Source of the DNA: Piscinibacterium candidicorallinum
Lineage (GTDB): Bacteria > Pseudomonadota > Gammaproteobacteria > Burkholderiales > Burkholderiaceae_C
Assembly: GCF_047549485.1 (NCBI RefSeq)
Contig: NZ_CP180191.1
Span: forward strand, 62,001-126,000
Direction of reading: 5' to 3'
DNA: 64,000 nucleotides
In this document: in pieces, positions 63,021 to 64,000 of the stretch
Layout: the number at the start of each line of letters is the position of its first letter
How positions within the stretch are numbered: the stretch's first letter is position 1
Program-made: the position numbers and the translations under genes
Notes under the pieces: generated by a model
What the model was told of the DNA's origin: nothing
Databases searched by the model: none
The model's input: the letters and a program-made list of their open reading frames with translations, nothing else

Positions 63021-63644
63021 ATGAGCGCCATCCTTGCCGTCGGCTGGGAAGACGATCTCGCGCTCACGCAGCAGTCCGTCTGGCAGTTGCTGTGTGCGGC
63101 CGTGAACGAGGCCGATGACCCGCTGCGCACGCCGGTGCTGGGCACGGTAAACGGGTCTGGCGCGGAGCCGGTGCCCGCCTTGCGCGCCGTGGTGTTGCGC
63201 GCCGCCGACAGTGCCACGGGCCATCTCAGCTTCCATACCGATGCGCGTAGCGCCAAGGCGGCTGAGCTTGCGCACAACCCGCAAGCGGCGCTGCTGTTCT
63301 ATTCACCTGCACTCAAGCTGCAGATCCGCGTGGAAGGCACGGCGAGCCTGCACGTGGGCGATGCGATCGCCCGCCAACAGTTCGAGCGCATTGCCGCCAG
63401 CGCGCCGCACACGCTGCTGCCCTACCTGGGCGCGGCGCCCGGCACGCCGCTGGAGGGCCTGCCGCCGGTGCTCAGCCGACGCCGCTGGCAAAGCGCGGAG
63501 CTGGAGCCGGCGTGGCCGTGCTTTGCCTGGGGCGTGTTCGTGCCGCGCCGCATCGAGACCCTGCTGCTGGATGCACGCGGCCACCGCCGGGCGCGATTCG
63601 ACCGTGCGGGGACGCAGTGGTCAGCGCAGTGGATTGCAGCATAA
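63021..63644 (+). CDS. Pyridoxamine 5'-phosphate oxidase-like FMN-binding protein
   Basis: The 207 residues form a split-barrel flavin-binding fold: RAVVLRAADSATGHLSFHTD and KAAELAHNPQAALLFYSPAL match the PNPOx-like pattern, and the end RIETLLLDARGHRRARFDR resembles the PNPOx C-terminal region. PdxH-specific substrate residues cannot be confirmed by eye, so it may be a general flavin reductase or oxidase. The ATG at 63021 was chosen because the frame upstream (from 62901) lacks similarity. The 157-bp gap before it shows nothing distinct. Confidence 0.82.
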   Translation: MSAILAVGWEDDLALTQQSVWQLLCAAVNEADDPLRTPVLGTVNGSGAEPVPALRAVVLRAADSATGHLSFHTDARSAKAAELAHNPQAALLFYSPALKLQIRVEGTASLHVGDAIARQQFERIAASAPHTLLPYLGAAPGTPLEGLPPVLSRRRWQSAELEPAWPCFAWGVFVPRRIETLLLDARGHRRARFDRAGTQWSAQWIAA

Positions 63645-63646
63645 GC

Positions 63647-63750
63647 GTGGCCGATAACGATTGATATTTGTCGAGAAAAAATCCGGTTTCCGCATGTACA
63701 GAGTCAGTTTCCATTGATTCATTGAATTCATGAAGTGTGGCCGAAAATGA
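63647..63750 (+). repeat. Dispersed module, family 2, copy 2
   Basis: Direct boxes GTGGCCGA at 63647 and 63737 are again exactly 90 bp apart. ATCCGGTTTCCGC again starts 34 bases after the first, and the last box is again AGTGTGGCCGAAAATGA. The sequences between these blocks differ from copy 1, so only the spaced blocks are conserved. Confidence 0.75.
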
Positions 63751-63867
63751 AATTCGATCGCGAGAATCAGCTGGCCGCCGGCATCGCCCCAAACATTCGC
63801 TCCACAGATCCGCGGCGGCGCATCCTGCGCCACTCACTTGCATCAGGTAGCCGCCGCGACAACCGGT

Positions 63868-63896
63868 GCGCTCGTGTGCGAGCGCCTGCCTAGAAT
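63868..63896 (+). promoter_or_regulatory. Hairpin and possible -10 element before the last partial gene
   Basis: GCGCTCG/CGAGCGC (63868-63874 and 63879-63885) form a perfect seven-pair stem. TAGAAT at 63891-63896 could be a -10 element. The rest of the 300-bp stretch up to 63970 shows only repeat copy 2 and no gene. Confidence 0.35.
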
Positions 63897-63970
63897 CCCG
63901 TGCTTCACCTTGCAGTGCGTGCCCGCGGCCCCGCCGCAGCCACAGCAGGTGTCCTTCGCAACGGTTCTGC

Positions 63971-64000
63971 GTGTCCGAAAGCTTCGATCCCAACGTCACC
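63971..64000 (+). CDS. Possible start of a truncated gene
   Basis: A GTG at 63971 opens ten codons (MSESFDPNVT if read as a start) to the right edge. No strong ribosome site is seen and ten residues are too few to assign a family. The TAGAAT about 75 bp upstream is the only support. Confidence 0.3.
   Translation, partial: MSESFDPNVT

Overview
The window is about 67% GC by eye and reads as chromosomal DNA of a betaproteobacterium, most likely order Burkholderiales. The reasons are the metX-metW pair, the Acidithiobacillus-type gshA next to gshB, a regulatory PTS (EIIA-Man, HPr, EI), a split metH behind an S-adenosylhomocysteine (SAH) riboswitch, DUF1840, TorF-GlnK-AmtB and UbiK-ComM arrangements. 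I see no tRNA, rRNA, CRISPR array or complete insertion sequence.

Layout. 1-2.6 kb: the 5' part of icmF (fused isobutyryl-CoA mutase) behind a perfect 16-bp palindrome, then a Pro/Ala-rich unknown. 2.7-9.7 kb: a translationally coupled Na+/Ca2+ antiporter and Mrp Na+/H+ antiporter operon with fused mrpAB. 9.7-13.2 kb: a lysine-catabolism-like group (Lrp regulator, saccharopine dehydrogenase-like enzyme, family-7 aldehyde dehydrogenase). 13.3-20.8 kb: a five-PAS hybrid kinase, a DUF2520 protein, a DUF2252 protein, and a LysR/PfpI divergent pair. 21-23.8 kb: SAH riboswitch and metH without its homocysteine domain. 23.8-29.6 kb: two membrane diguanylate cyclases, small unknowns, a lipoprotein, ComM and UbiK. 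29.6-32.6 kb: a sigma54/NtrC-type promoter driving porin-glnK-amtB. 32.7-37.8 kb: glutathione synthesis and the regulatory PTS. 37.8-41 kb: queE, queD, then a SAM-II-like riboswitch with a terminator/antiterminator switch ahead of metX-metW. 41-49 kb: secreted and membrane unknowns, a CPA2 antiporter, a flavin-dependent halogenase, an N-formylglutamate amidohydrolase coupled to a gltS broken by one in-frame stop, and an NnrU-family protein. 49-55.6 kb: a second hybrid kinase, small regulators, a histone H1-like protein, MipA and DsbB.

The most unusual region is 55.8-62.1 kb. It holds an HlyD-type adaptor, an ABC exporter with a C39 double-glycine peptidase, a divergently oriented TPR-HD-GYP protein, and three tandem genes of 48-54 codons that fall below usual ORF-size cut-offs. 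The three peptides differ in their N-terminal parts but all end in VGGGTGTLILS. In these last 11 codons 8 differ in DNA and every difference is silent. If the exporter peptidase cuts after the third glycine, hydrophobic residues fall at -4, -7 and -12 in all three, as in known double-glycine leaders, and each precursor would release the same heptapeptide TGTLILS. My hypothesis is a secreted peptide signal in a Gram-negative bacterium, with the TPR-HD-GYP protein as receptor and c-di-GMP effector.

Two dispersed intergenic repeat families also occur. One is a hairpin element of about 55-60 bp with five copies and a compensatory base-pair change. The other has two copies of a 90-bp-spaced GTGGCCGA module. 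Many long ORFs antisense to the genes above are high-GC shadows and are omitted.
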